Below are positions 51,495-59,411 of a stretch of DNA of 64,000 nucleotides, one piece after another (the first letter of the stretch is position 1; every line of letters starts with the position of its first letter). The notes under the pieces are model-generated. The model ran no database searches. It worked only from the letters and a program-made list of their open reading frames with translations, and was not told the DNA's origin. The stretch is from Bacillus sp. FJAT-52991 (GTDB taxonomy: Bacteria > Bacillota > Bacilli > Bacillales > Domibacillaceae), in assembly GCF_037201805.1 (NCBI RefSeq), contig NZ_CP147404.1:596501-660500 (forward strand), written 5' to 3'. A program made the position numbers and the translations under genes.

Positions 51495-51761
51495 ATGGAT
51501 GATCATACAAAAATGAGCTGGAAAAATGAAAATGTCATTTCGCAATTGCGGAATTCAGTGGAACACGCAACGACAGCGGTGGGACAAGCACAATCGCATC
51601 CAACCGAGCAATCCATTCAACAAGCGAGAAATATGATTGAGCAAGCGGACAATGCGCTCATGAATGCTGTTCAAAATAGTCCTCATCAAGAGCCAGTGAA
51701 TCAACTTCAAGAGCAGCTCAATCAAAATAAAGAGCGATTATATCGGCTCATGAATATTTAA
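51495..51761 (+). CDS. Small hydrophilic helical protein, unknown
   Basis: The 88-residue protein is Gln/Asn-rich and predicted to be largely helical (SQLRNSVEHATTAVGQAQ, QARNMIEQADNALMNAVQ). It resembles in style the small DUF-type proteins common in Bacillus spores, but I cannot name a family. The ATG follows AAAAAGGAGGGG with ideal spacing. No membrane segment is present. Confidence 0.6.
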   Translation: MDDHTKMSWKNENVISQLRNSVEHATTAVGQAQSHPTEQSIQQARNMIEQADNALMNAVQNSPHQEPVNQLQEQLNQNKERLYRLMNI

Positions 51762-51827
51762 ATGAAAAAACCAGGCCCCTTCATCAGGCGCCTGGCTACA
51801 AGTAGTTGATCGATTGATGCCTTTCTT

Positions 51828-51856
51828 TTGGAGAACATCCATGCATGCTTTATAAT
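51828..51856 (+). promoter_or_regulatory. Sigma-A-type promoter of the DinB gene
   Basis: TTGGAG at 51828-51833 and TATAAT at 51851-51856, spaced 17 nt, 30 nt before the start codon. Confidence 0.65.
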
Positions 51857-51886
51857 GAAAGAGCAGTAGAATAGGAGGGGATTGAT

Positions 51887-52342
51887 TTGGCAATGTGGGA
51901 AAGAGTTAATTTTAGTCGAATAGTGACACTTCGGACGCTGGAGGCAATTGATGAAGCAAAGTGGGATGTTCAGCCAGAAGGATTTTCGAACACAGTGAAA
52001 TGGAACGCAGGTCATATCTATGTGTCGATGGAATGGTTTCTAAAGGAAGCGGATCCGAATTATGAATCGGATGTGGAAAAATATGCGCCATTCTTTGCAA
52101 CAGGGACGAAACCAGCGGATTGGTCAGAAAATCCGGCATCAAAAGAAGAGATCATCGACTTGCTCAAAGGACAAGTTGAACGCGTTCAAGCACATTTCCA
52201 AGATCGTTTAGCAGATGCGCCTGCTAATGAAGTGAAAATTGGACCGCTTGTGCTGACGAGTATTGATGATATTCTTAATTTTTCCTTGTTCCATGAAGGA
52301 CTCCACCTTGGAACGATACAATCCCAGATGAAAATTATGTAA
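51887..52342 (+). CDS. DinB-family protein
   Basis: The 151-residue four-helix DinB/YfiT-like protein has one potential metal His in WNAGHIYVSMEWF and another in LFHEGLHLGTIQ, the usual HxxxH arrangement. The start is TTG 51887, 6 nt after AGGAGGGG; the ATG at 51893 is also possible. Members include thiol transferases and stress proteins. The function here is unknown. Confidence 0.85.
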   Translation: MAMWERVNFSRIVTLRTLEAIDEAKWDVQPEGFSNTVKWNAGHIYVSMEWFLKEADPNYESDVEKYAPFFATGTKPADWSENPASKEEIIDLLKGQVERVQAHFQDRLADAPANEVKIGPLVLTSIDDILNFSLFHEGLHLGTIQSQMKIM

Positions 52343-52433
52343 ATATAGTATAGAAGGTTGCCTTAGGGCAGCTTTTTTTATTAGTCAGTTTTTTCTTTGT
52401 ATGTCAAAATAAAAGAGTTAGGAGGGAAGCATC

Positions 52434-52751
52434 ATGAGAGCAAATAAAATTTTATCATCGTTATGTTATTTTAGTATCTTTTTCGCCCCGTTTTTATTTC
52501 CTGTTATCGTGTATTTTATTGCTAGTGGAGAGGTGAAGAATCATGCGAAACGTGCTTTTTGGACGCATTTGATTCCATACGTCCTATTGATTGCTGGTAT
52601 CCTATTTTCTGGTGTGCTTGGGCTGGGTGCACAAGGAGAAATGACTGCTGGGATTGGCATTATTATGACGTATATTGTTTTTGCCCTAATCGGATTATAT
52701 TTTTTCATTTGGAATATTGTTAGAGGGATCAAGGTATTGCTTGGAAATTAA
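52434..52751 (+). CDS. DUF4870 small membrane protein
   Basis: The 105-residue protein has three hydrophobic segments (about 8-28, 45-65 and 75-98) and the DUF4870 pattern: SLCYFSIFFAPFLFPVIVYF, then the polar loop NHAKRAFWTHL, and a closing NIVRGIKVLLG. The ATG follows TAGGAGGG. The function is unknown. Confidence 0.82.
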   Translation: MRANKILSSLCYFSIFFAPFLFPVIVYFIASGEVKNHAKRAFWTHLIPYVLLIAGILFSGVLGLGAQGEMTAGIGIIMTYIVFALIGLYFFIWNIVRGIKVLLGN

Positions 52752-52847
52752 GTCGTGATTTTTCGTATAAAATCGCCAAATATGGCCAATACTAAGTGAG
52801 CAAGTAAAATTGCAATTTCGTGAATGATATTAGGAGGCAACAAAGCA

Positions 52848-53048
52848 ATGGAACGTGGGAAAGTAAAATGGTTTAACAGTGAAAAAGGCTTCGGCTTTAT
52901 CGAGCGTGAAGGTGGCGAAGATGTATTTGTTCACTTCTCAGCGATTCAAGGCGAAGGCTACAAATCGTTGAATGAAGGGGAAGAAGTAACATTTGACATC
53001 GAAAATGGCCAACGTGGACCACAAGCCACAAATGTAAACAGAGCCTAA
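52848..53048 (+). CDS. Cold-shock protein (CspA family)
   Basis: The 66-residue RNA-binding OB fold has [13 protein letters not shown] (RNP1) and VFVHFSAI (RNP2). The ATG at 52848 follows AGGAGGCAAC. The frame open to 52824 is 5' untranslated sequence. RNA chaperones of this type bind single-stranded RNA. A terminator follows directly. Confidence 0.96.
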   Translation: MERGKVKWFNSEKGFGFIEREGGEDVFVHFSAIQGEGYKSLNEGEEVTFDIENGQRGPQATNVNRA

Positions 53049-53053
53049 AACAA

Positions 53054-53085
53054 AAAACAGACTCCGATGGTGGGTCTGTTTTTTT
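53054..53085 (+). terminator. Terminator of the cold-shock gene
   Basis: AAACAGAC pairs with GTCTGTTT, followed by TTTTTG. Confidence 0.85.
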
Positions 53086-53228
53086 GTATGTCATCATTTT
53101 AGTAATTTAAAGTGAAAAAGTTAAAATCCCAAAAGTGGATGGTCGAAAAGATAGTAAAGTGGATGGTCCGTTTTTTCTTAAATATTTTTATTATAGAAGA
53201 AAGAGTATCTATAATAAAGGAGAGAACG

Positions 53229-53381
53229 ATGTATATTTCATTAATTGTGATTGTGATTGTTATGTTGGCAGGGGCTGTTGGTACTATTGCTGTGGCTACT
53301 AAAGGAGACGAGCATTATAGTAAGGCAACAAAGGGGAATTTAACACAGTCCGAGAGAATTCCCCTTCCTCAAGGAGCGTGA
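53229..53381 (+). CDS. Small membrane protein (50 aa), unknown
   Basis: From ATG 53229, behind AAGGAGAGAACG, the frame gives one hydrophobic helix (LIVIVIVMLAGAVGTIAVA) and a hydrophilic tail. The longer frame from 53112 lacks a good start. It lies next to the TnpB element. I recognise no family. Confidence 0.5.
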   Translation: MYISLIVIVIVMLAGAVGTIAVATKGDEHYSKATKGNLTQSERIPLPQGA

Positions 53382-53513
53382 AGGGCACAGCCGAAAAGAG
53401 CTTGGTCGATCACCTTCCTATCCTTGTCGAAAGAAAAAAGGGTTAAATTTTCCATTTACCCTTGATAGGAACTCTTGTTCGCATTATAATGATGACAAGG
53501 GAGGTGGATGATC

Positions 53514-54704
53514 ATGTATCGAACGTTGAAAACAGGCTTTACGGCTCCTCAGCCAACGCTTCAACAGTTGTTTCACATACGCCAGATCTGCGGAACGATT
53601 TGGAATGACTGCGTGCAGCTGGCCCGATATTACTACCGGATTCACGGCATGTGGATCAATAAAAGCGATCTTCAATCCGAACTCAAAGGCTTGTACCCTC
53701 TTCATAGTCAGACGGTTCAAGCGGTTTGTCATAAGTTTCTGCATGCCCGAGATGGGGTTCGCCAAGCACGGAAAACGAATAAGTCCATCCGGTATCCATA
53801 CAAGGAAAAGTTCGTGTTTCATCCAAAGTGGGTAGACAAATCTTTCGTACTCAAAGGACGCAAGCTGACGCTCAGTCTAGGCAGGTGGAAGGGAAAACAG
53901 CAGGCATCGCTCGTGTTGACACTCGCCTCGGTTCCAACCGGCCTAGTCAAAGAAGTGGAACTCGTCTACAACGGTCGGTGGCATGCCTGTTTGTCGTATG
54001 AAGATGGAATCAACCCCGTCCCGATTCAAGGCGGTCATACGGCAGCGATTGATCCAGGGGAGATTCATACGATTGCGGCCGTCAGTACAAGTGGACAAGC
54101 GCTTGTGATTTCTGGCAGGAAGATGCGTAGCGTTCACCGGTTGCGAAACAAAAAAGTAAGAGAACTACAAATCCTCATGAGTCGGTGTCAAAAAGGGTCC
54201 AGGAAATGGCGTCAATACCATCGAGCGAAGAAGTACATTCTCTCGAAAAGCGAACGGCAGCTGGGGGATCTCCTGCATAAGACGACCCGTGCCTTTGTGA
54301 ACTGGTGTGTGGAACAAAGAATCGGCCATGTCGCTCTTGGCGATGTGGAAGGTGTTCAGCGACATACGAGCAAGCGAAACAAACGGAGAAAACGCATCCG
54401 TTCCAAACAAGTGAACCAAAAACTCAGCAACTGGAGCTTTGGAAAGCTGACTAAACAGCTAGCCTACAAATTAGAAGCGGCAGGCGTCTCATTATCGAAA
54501 GAAAATGAAGCCTATACAACGCAAGCATGCCCTGCTTGTGGAAAACGCAACAAGGTCCGTTCACGAAACTACCGATGCTCTTGTGGATATGAACGGCACC
54601 GGGATGTCCATGGTGCAGGAAACATCTTATCTCAGTATTTGCACGGGAAATTTCGAGAAGTGATGTTGACTGGCATCACGTATCTACGTCCTGTACAGGC
54701 GTAG
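53514..54704 (+). CDS. TnpB RNA-guided nuclease of IS200/IS605 type
   Basis: The 396-residue protein has an N-terminal helix-turn-helix region (LQQLFHIRQICGTIWNDC), a beta-barrel wedge domain and a RuvC nuclease with all three acidic residues in place: Asp180 (AIDPGE), Glu279 (GDVEGV) and Asp364 (RDVHGAGN). Four zinc-finger cysteines lie before the last Asp (CPACG and CSCG). ATG 53514 has better spacing from GGGAGGTGG than the ATG at 53508. It looks intact and potentially active. Confidence 0.9.
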   Translation: MYRTLKTGFTAPQPTLQQLFHIRQICGTIWNDCVQLARYYYRIHGMWINKSDLQSELKGLYPLHSQTVQAVCHKFLHARDGVRQARKTNKSIRYPYKEKFVFHPKWVDKSFVLKGRKLTLSLGRWKGKQQASLVLTLASVPTGLVKEVELVYNGRWHACLSYEDGINPVPIQGGHTAAIDPGEIHTIAAVSTSGQALVISGRKMRSVHRLRNKKVRELQILMSRCQKGSRKWRQYHRAKKYILSKSERQLGDLLHKTTRAFVNWCVEQRIGHVALGDVEGVQRHTSKRNKRRKRIRSKQVNQKLSNWSFGKLTKQLAYKLEAAGVSLSKENEAYTTQACPACGKRNKVRSRNYRCSCGYERHRDVHGAGNILSQYLHGKFREVMLTGITYLRPVQA

Positions 54705-54956
54705 TAGATGGGTAGAACCGCCCCGGGGGGAGAGGGCCGTGCCTTCGATTCTCTCTCTGTTGCTTACGGTGGCAGCCAGCCGTCGGGAGACGTCTGGCGT
54801 CAAGACCACTGCTTCCTGTATGGGAGCGTCAGTCCCCGAGAAAGACGAGGGTGTCGTGTACACCTATGGACATCGTCTAGCTTCTGATTTCGAGGGGATC
54901 GACAAGAAACTCCCACCTCAAGCGCAAAGCGATAGGTGGGGGAGGTTCATCGTCAA
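54560..54956 (+). ncRNA. Probable TnpB omega RNA region
   Basis: Guide RNAs of TnpB overlap the 3' end of tnpB and run to the right end of the element. Here a GC-rich, hairpin-rich stretch of about 250 nt without a credible gene follows the stop codon (CCGCCCCGGGG, AGACGTCTGGCGTC, CCCACCT/AGGTGGG). Its start is not visible. The expected guide begins at the right boundary, near 54957. The assignment rests on position and structure only. Confidence 0.5.
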
Positions 54957-54962
54957 CTAGTT

Positions 54963-55287
54963 TCTCCACTCATATTGAATCGTTAAGAAGTCAGCTTCAG
55001 TTGAAGAGAGATTTATTGGTTCAAGGGCTTGAGGAGCATTTATATGAAGAAATAGACTTCCTAGTGCCAGACGGGGGCATTCATCTTTGGGGGAAATTAC
55101 ATTCAGCGATAGATGAAAAAAATTATTGGAAGAGGCCGTTCGTCATGGAGTAGCATTTGTGCCAGGACATTTAATGGGATCAGAAAAAGGCTATATCCGT
55201 CTTACTTTCGGCCGAGCCGAGATCAATGATATTCAAGAAGGAGTAACAAGACTAAAAGGAGCGATTCAGCAGCTCTCTTTTTTGTAA
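54963..55287 (+). pseudogene. C-terminal remnant of a MocR-type PLP-dependent regulator/aminotransferase
   Basis: Two joined frames read as the last ~105 residues of a GntR/MocR aminotransferase domain: EIDFLVPDGGIHLWGKL, then after a frameshift in a run of A (about 55115-55122) HGVAFVPGHLMGSEKGY and IRLTFGRAEINDIQEGV, stop at 55285-55287. The 5' part, including the HTH domain, is absent from the window, so insertion of the TnpB element alone does not explain it. There must also have been a deletion. Confidence 0.8.
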
Positions 55288-55317
55288 AAACTCCTGTACA
55301 ATCTGGCATCTTACATG

Positions 55318-55347
55318 AACGCATCGGGGGCAGACCCCCGATGCGTT
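55318..55347 (-). terminator. Terminator-like hairpin of the XRE-cupin gene
   Basis: A perfect 13-bp stem (AACGCATCGGGGG with its complement) and a 4-nt loop overlaps the stop codon. The following T-run is weak. Confidence 0.6.
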
Positions 55348-55897
55348 AAATTATGTCTTCTGTTTGTTTATCTGTTTCTGTGGTGATAGCTATGAGAATG
55401 GTGGCGGGTGTATCGCCAATGTTTTTGACGAGGTGGGGGACGCTTGCATTCCAGCTGAAGGAGTCACCTGCTTGTAGGGTAAAGGAATCTTCACCTTGCT
55501 CAGCAAGAACGGTTCCTTCTAGGACAAGGTGAATTTCTTCTCCTTCGTGGGCATGTCCTTCACCATTTGAGCCACCGGGTGGAAGTTCGACTTGTACCAT
55601 CCGCAAGCCTCCAGTGAAATTAATATGCTCGATCAGCATGTCTTTTTCCTTAAATATCGTTTTATTTCTTGCCTCTTTACGAATTACACGCATATGTTGT
55701 TTTTTTTCAAGAAAAAAATAGGCTAAAGGAACGTCCAAAACGCCCGCGATCATTTGTAATGTATTGATCGAAGGGGATGTATGATTATTTTCAATATTAC
55801 TGATAAACCCTTTGGAAAGCCCGGTTTCTTCACACATTTGAGCAATGGTCATTTGCTTCTTTTTACGGACAGCCCGAATTTTTGATCCAATATCCAT
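55346..55897 (-). CDS. XRE-family regulator with cupin domain
   Basis: The 183-residue regulator has an N-terminal HTH (KIRAVRKKKQMTIAQMC and SKGFISNIENNHTSPS) and a C-terminal cupin (about 105-180: GHAHEGEEIHLVLEG, SWNASVPHLVKN). The ATG at 55895-55897 is preferred, with GAGGTG 6 nt upstream; the GTG at 55906 would lie within that site. It diverges from the dioxygenase gene and may regulate it. The ligand is unknown. Confidence 0.9.
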   Translation of the reverse strand: MDIGSKIRAVRKKKQMTIAQMCEETGLSKGFISNIENNHTSPSINTLQMIAGVLDVPLAYFFLEKKQHMRVIRKEARNKTIFKEKDMLIEHINFTGGLRMVQVELPPGGSNGEGHAHEGEEIHLVLEGTVLAEQGEDSFTLQAGDSFSWNASVPHLVKNIGDTPATILIAITTETDKQTEDII

Positions 55898-55956
55898 GTT
55901 GTTCACCTCTAAAGTTTCTTTATGGAAAACTTATTTTTATTATAGCAAACAAATTA

Positions 55957-55985
55957 TTGACAGACCAGATTTATATTGTTAATCT
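55957..55985 (+). promoter_or_regulatory. Possible promoter of the dioxygenase gene
   Basis: TTGACA at 55957-55962 and TAATCT at 55980-55985, spaced 17 nt. The -10 is imperfect. Confidence 0.45.
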
Positions 55986-56052
55986 ATAAGAGAAAAATAT
56001 TCTTATAGGTAAACTTTTTAATGGGGGATATTTTTATTTGGAGGGGATTACG

Positions 56053-56817
56053 ATGATGCCATCATTATTTTTGCCACATGGATCACCAATGATTGCGATA
56101 GAAGATACTGATTATACTCGATTTTTAAGAAAACTGGGGGAGAGTTTGCATCCAAAAGCGATTGTGTTGTTTACCGCTCATTGGGAAAGTGCCGTGATGC
56201 AAATTTCATCTCGTGATGATGAATTTGAAACGATTTATGATTTTGGAGGGTTTCCACCAGCTCTTTATGAAGTGACGTATCCAGCGAAAGGATCAACGGC
56301 GATTGCCAAGCAGCTGCAGGAACGTTTTCATGTGCAAGCCATTGAATCCGAGTTAGATACGAAACGAGGTCTAGATCATGGAACTTGGACATTATTGACT
56401 CATTTATTTCCGAATGCTGATGTTCCGGTTGTGCAAGTATCGGTTCATCCATTTTTGCCACCAGAGGAACAAATTAGAATTGGCGAAGCGCTAAAAGGGC
56501 TAGGAGAAGAAGATATTTTAGTGATTGGAAGCGGCGTGACGGTTCATAATTTACGTTTATTGAATTGGGGACAGAAGACTCCGGAAGATTGGGCCGTCCA
56601 ATTTGACGATTGGCTGTTAGAGCAGCTGGACACTGGGAACATCGCTAACTTGATTCAATACAAGCAGCTAGCACCATATGCTCAGCAAGCCGTCCCACGA
56701 GCAGAACATTTTGTGCCGTTTTTCATCGCTTTAGGTGCAGGTAACGAAAGCGAGCCGAAAGTGTTGTTCCGCGACTATGATCTAGGGACACTTAGTTATC
56801 TGGTGTTGCAATTTTAA
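56053..56817 (+). CDS. DODA-type (LigB-like) extradiol dioxygenase family protein
   Basis: The 254-residue member of the YgiD/DODA class III extradiol ring-cleavage family has FLPHGSPMIAIED (metal His), LFTAHWES, LDHGTWTLLTHLFP (His) and PRAEHFVPFFIALGA (His). ATG 56053 lies 6 nt after GGAGGGG. Some members have aryl-dioxygenase activity on catechols. The substrate is unknown here. It is divergent from the XRE-cupin regulator. Confidence 0.9.
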   Translation: MMPSLFLPHGSPMIAIEDTDYTRFLRKLGESLHPKAIVLFTAHWESAVMQISSRDDEFETIYDFGGFPPALYEVTYPAKGSTAIAKQLQERFHVQAIESELDTKRGLDHGTWTLLTHLFPNADVPVVQVSVHPFLPPEEQIRIGEALKGLGEEDILVIGSGVTVHNLRLLNWGQKTPEDWAVQFDDWLLEQLDTGNIANLIQYKQLAPYAQQAVPRAEHFVPFFIALGAGNESEPKVLFRDYDLGTLSYLVLQF

Positions 56818-56849
56818 CCTTCTGAGTTTTGTTCAGAAGGTTTTTTATT
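56816..56849 (+). terminator. Terminator of the dioxygenase gene
   Basis: AACCTTCTGA pairs with TCAGAAGGTT, followed by TTTT. It overlaps the stop codon. Confidence 0.9.
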
Positions 56850-56862
56850 TTGAGCTTAGTAG

Positions 56863-57045
56863 GATTCAGTAAAAATATCGTGTGAATCAGTAAAACATGT
56901 CCTTGAGTCAGTAAAATCGTGCAGACTCCGTAAAACGCATCCGTGAGTGAGTAAAAGCGATGTTGGATTCAGTAAAAATGTCGTGTGAATCAGTAAAACG
57001 TGTCCTCAAATCAGTAAATCACTTCGTTGATTCAATAAAAACCCC
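56863..57045. repeat. 21-bp degenerate tandem repeat array, nine units
   Basis: Units of the form GANTCAGTAAAA plus nine variable bases start at 56863, 56884, 56905, 56924, 56945, 56966, 56987, 57008 and 57029. Units 1-2 and 6-7 are near-identical pairs, so a 103-nt block was probably duplicated. The array fills the gap between the dioxygenase terminator and the terminator of the anti-sigma gene. Confidence 0.85.
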
Positions 57046-57069
57046 GTTCGGAGCGTTCCAAACGGGGTG
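57031..57069 (-). terminator. Terminator of the sigma/anti-sigma operon
   Basis: On the minus strand ACCCCGTT pairs with AACGGGGT and is followed by TTTTATTG. Confidence 0.88.
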
Positions 57070-57077
57070 AAAAAGAA

Positions 57078-58226
57078 TTATTTGTCTAACTTCACTTCAA
57101 ATGCTTGGTCCTTCAGATCTTTTGAAGATTCTCTTTCATAGTCAAACAGGGATGGTGTAATTTTAATTTGTTTAATGTCGTCCTCTAATGGAATGTCTAT
57201 GTCCATAGTGGAGAGTGTATCTGTGCCTCCACCTGTACCGCTTCCAGTCAATAACCTTCCTTTTTCATCTTCTACACGTAGATCGATATTTGTCTCCATT
57301 TGATTACCTTTTGTGTACTCAAACGTGTAATGAACTTTCAATGAAACCGGTGATACGCGAACTTCTTCAATTTTGAGGATGCCTTCTACATCTTTCTCTT
57401 TAATGTTGATTTCTTTATCGACATAGTATACGTCTGTGTCAGATTTAATATTTCCTCCATTGACTGTCGTTTGGAAAGCCCAGTTTCCTTTGATTTGTCC
57501 AAAGGAATCCGAGTATTTACCAGAGTGGACACCGCTCTTTTTCTCATATTCCATGGTGTTAAAAGCGATATTGACGTCATAGTCTTTATCAGCATTCATA
57601 TAGTCATCAAGGATTTGGAAGTTGTCTTTGTCATTGATACCGTCTCCATCTGTATCGATGCTGTTTAAGTCAAAGGTATACAAGTAATTCCAGCTGCCAT
57701 CCTCCGTTTTTTGGTCTTCTAGTTGTATACTATGAGAGGAATTGGCAAATGTCATATCGCCTATTTTAATGATTAGTTCTCCTGGGCGAATGGGCGAATC
57801 TTCCCCAGCGCCTAATGCTTTCGTATCTAACTGTTCAGCATTTACATTTAAGCTAAGTAGGACCTGGCCATCATCAAGCATCAACTCATTTAATGTCACG
57901 GCCACGTTTTGATCCGTTGCCACTTGTTCAACTTTTTGTTTATAGCCTGTGAATTGATTGTCTGGTTTATTAAAAAATTGTTCGATTTGTTTTCCGGCTT
58001 TAGATAGGGAAGCCCATACATGTTCATTGCTCAGCATGAAAGGACTCATCACGGCTAAAGCGACCGCTGCAGCGATGAAGCCTTTACGGGGTTTCTTTTT
58101 GCGAGGTTGGACGTTTTTTTGCAACGTATGTAGCAGACGGTCTTTCTCCGCTCGACTTAATTCCACTTCTTCATATTCGTCTACATTGATTTTCGTTTCG
58201 TTTAATAAATCGTATGGATGTTTCAT
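57078..58226 (-). CDS. DUF4179 anti-sigma-type membrane protein
   Basis: The 382-residue protein has an N-terminal cytoplasmic region (about 1-45), a membrane helix (about 48-66, GFIAAAVALAVMSPF) and an extracellular part with the DUF4179 immunoglobulin-like region (about 90-250). Proteins of this family pair with the adjacent ECF-like sigma factor and are taken to restrain it. The start overlaps the sigma stop by ATGA. The signal sensed is unknown. Confidence 0.85.
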   Translation of the reverse strand: MKHPYDLLNETKINVDEYEEVELSRAEKDRLLHTLQKNVQPRKKKPRKGFIAAAVALAVMSPFMLSNEHVWASLSKAGKQIEQFFNKPDNQFTGYKQKVEQVATDQNVAVTLNELMLDDGQVLLSLNVNAEQLDTKALGAGEDSPIRPGELIIKIGDMTFANSSHSIQLEDQKTEDGSWNYLYTFDLNSIDTDGDGINDKDNFQILDDYMNADKDYDVNIAFNTMEYEKKSGVHSGKYSDSFGQIKGNWAFQTTVNGGNIKSDTDVYYVDKEINIKEKDVEGILKIEEVRVSPVSLKVHYTFEYTKGNQMETNIDLRVEDEKGRLLTGSGTGGGTDTLSTMDIDIPLEDDIKQIKITPSLFDYERESSKDLKDQAFEVKLDK

Positions 58227-58747
58227 TGTTGCACCGCCTTTTTTATTTTTTTTCTTCCGCGCGATAGCCGATTATATAAATTCTTGATGGTCGTTTGATT
58301 GGAGTCTGCGATCGTTTCTAGTTGAATGTCTTCTAAATAGTATTGTTTAAATAGCTCGCGATCTTTTTCATTTAAGTGATGCAGCAATTCCTCCACTGCT
58401 TCTTGTATTTCTTGCTGTAGGGAAGAGGGGGTAGCCAGCTGATGCTCGACTTCCGTTAAACTCATGTTTTGTTGGTTTTTCATATACCTTCGTTTGTAGT
58501 CGATCGCTTTATATTTCGAGATCGCTGCGACCCAGTTTTTAAATGAATTTTTTTTCTTATCGAAGCTTCCGATATTGTTCCAAATGGCTAATAACACATC
58601 ATTAATGCATTCTTCTTCATACATGTTCACATTTCCGAGCTGTTTTCTCACAATAGCAGTGATGAGTCCAGCATAGTGCTCGATCAGCAGTTGTAAGCCG
58701 ATGTCTTTCTTTTTGGAGATGTGTTTTACGATTAACTCGTCATCCAT
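58223..58747 (-). CDS. Sigma-70 family (ECF-like) RNA polymerase sigma factor
   Basis: The 174-residue sigma factor has a region 2 (EEECINDVLLAIWNNI, KNWVAAISKYKAIDYKRR) and a region 4 with YLEDIQLETIADSNQ and IKNLYNRLSRGRKK. The ATG at 58745-58747 follows AAAGGCGG. It is co-transcribed with its putative anti-sigma partner. The target promoters are unknown; none could be picked out here. Confidence 0.92.
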   Translation of the reverse strand: MDDELIVKHISKKKDIGLQLLIEHYAGLITAIVRKQLGNVNMYEEECINDVLLAIWNNIGSFDKKKNSFKNWVAAISKYKAIDYKRRYMKNQQNMSLTEVEHQLATPSSLQQEIQEAVEELLHHLNEKDRELFKQYYLEDIQLETIADSNQTTIKNLYNRLSRGRKKIKKAVQQ

Positions 58748-58834
58748 TGATTGACCGCCTTTCTAAAAACATTTTCACTTATTAATACGAAGGTGAACAA
58801 CATTTCCTATCATTTTGATTAAAAAAGTTTTTTG

Positions 58835-58864
58835 TTGACAATGATAATCAATATCATTTATAGT
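58835..58864 (+). promoter_or_regulatory. Sigma-A promoter with Fur-box-like operator
   Basis: TTGACA at 58835-58840 and TATAGT at 58859-58864 are spaced 18 nt. The spacer contains TGATAATCAATATCA (58842-58856), which differs from the 7-1-7 Fur consensus TGATAATNATTATCA at only two positions. This predicts iron repression of the IDEAL-domain gene. Confidence 0.75.
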
Positions 58865-58890
58865 AATAGTGTACTTGATTTCCACTGGGT

Positions 58891-58967
58891 GGGACCGATA
58901 CCCCCTCTTAAAATGGTACATGATGCAAATGTAAACATCCCTTATGTATATAATTTTTTTCGGTCCC
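58891..58967 (+). other. Paired arms in the 5' leader of the IDEAL-domain gene
   Basis: GGGACCGA (58891-58898) and TCGGTCCC (58960-58967) are perfectly complementary and enclose 61 nt, so the 140-nt leader between promoter and start codon can fold back. The function is unknown; it resembles no riboswitch class I know. Confidence 0.4.
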
Positions 58968-59004
58968 GCTCACATAAATTTTCAGTGAAGAGAAGGTGAA
59001 AGTG

Positions 59005-59379
59005 ATGGCTAGTCAGTTTGTTTTTGTTCGGCCATATGAGCATCAAGTCGACTGCTTTTGTCCGGATCAATCTCATCAGCGAACGATTGAATTCCGTCAG
59101 AAGGATTACTTAACCATCACAAGTGATAAACGGCATGTGGATGTGTTAGGGTGGTATTTCCTTGTCGGAAGAAATAATGAAGATTTTTTTTACATAAATA
59201 TTGAGGACTTAGAGAATTTATATATGAAAGGTTTTCTTTATTCAAAAGAGGATCTTGAGTTGAAGTTGAATTATTTGCAGTACAAAATTAATGAAGCATT
59301 GGATGAGAGAAATGAAGAAGCGTTTCATTCTTTCTCTGCTCAATTACGCCATTTGACCGTGGTGGCAGTGGAACAATAA
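59005..59379 (+). CDS. IDEAL-domain protein, probably iron-regulated
   Basis: The 124-residue protein has an N-terminal domain with a Cys pair (VDCFCPDQSHQ) and a C-terminal helical IDEAL-type motif, INEALDERNEEAFHSFSAQL. IDEAL domains occur in Bacillus regulators such as the YpiB type. The ATG at 59005 follows GAAGGTGAAAG. The upstream promoter has a Fur-like box, so a role when iron is scarce is an inference. Confidence 0.7.
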   Translation: MASQFVFVRPYEHQVDCFCPDQSHQRTIEFRQKDYLTITSDKRHVDVLGWYFLVGRNNEDFFYINIEDLENLYMKGFLYSKEDLELKLNYLQYKINEALDERNEEAFHSFSAQLRHLTVVAVEQ

Positions 59380-59411
59380 AAAGCCTGGGGAGATCCAGGC
59401 TTTATTTTTTA
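59379..59411. terminator. Bidirectional terminator
   Basis: AAAGCCTGG pairs with CCAGGCTTT, with T-runs on both strands, between convergent genes. Confidence 0.88.

Larger units (their letters stand above)
53415..54956 (+). mobile_element. Solo TnpB element (IS200/IS605-like, no TnpA)
   Basis: Left end: TTCCTATC/GATAGGAA (53415-53422/53464-53471) encloses an AGGGTTAAAT-ATTTACCCT hairpin. Right end: CCCACCT/AGGTGGG (54912-54918/54934-54940), then GGTTCATCGTCAAC. These subterminal hairpins replace inverted repeats, as is typical of this superfamily. No Y1 TnpA gene is present, so movement would need help in trans. Boundaries are approximate. Confidence 0.75.

Noticed and set aside
51764-51798. 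Terminator of the 88-residue protein gene
   Set aside because: The hairpin (CCAGGC/GCCTGG) has its T-run only on the minus strand, so it would stop antisense transcription rather than this gene; not listed as a feature.
56863-57045. CRISPR array
   Set aside because: The 21-bp period leaves no room for spacers, the units are degenerate throughout, and no cas genes are in the window.
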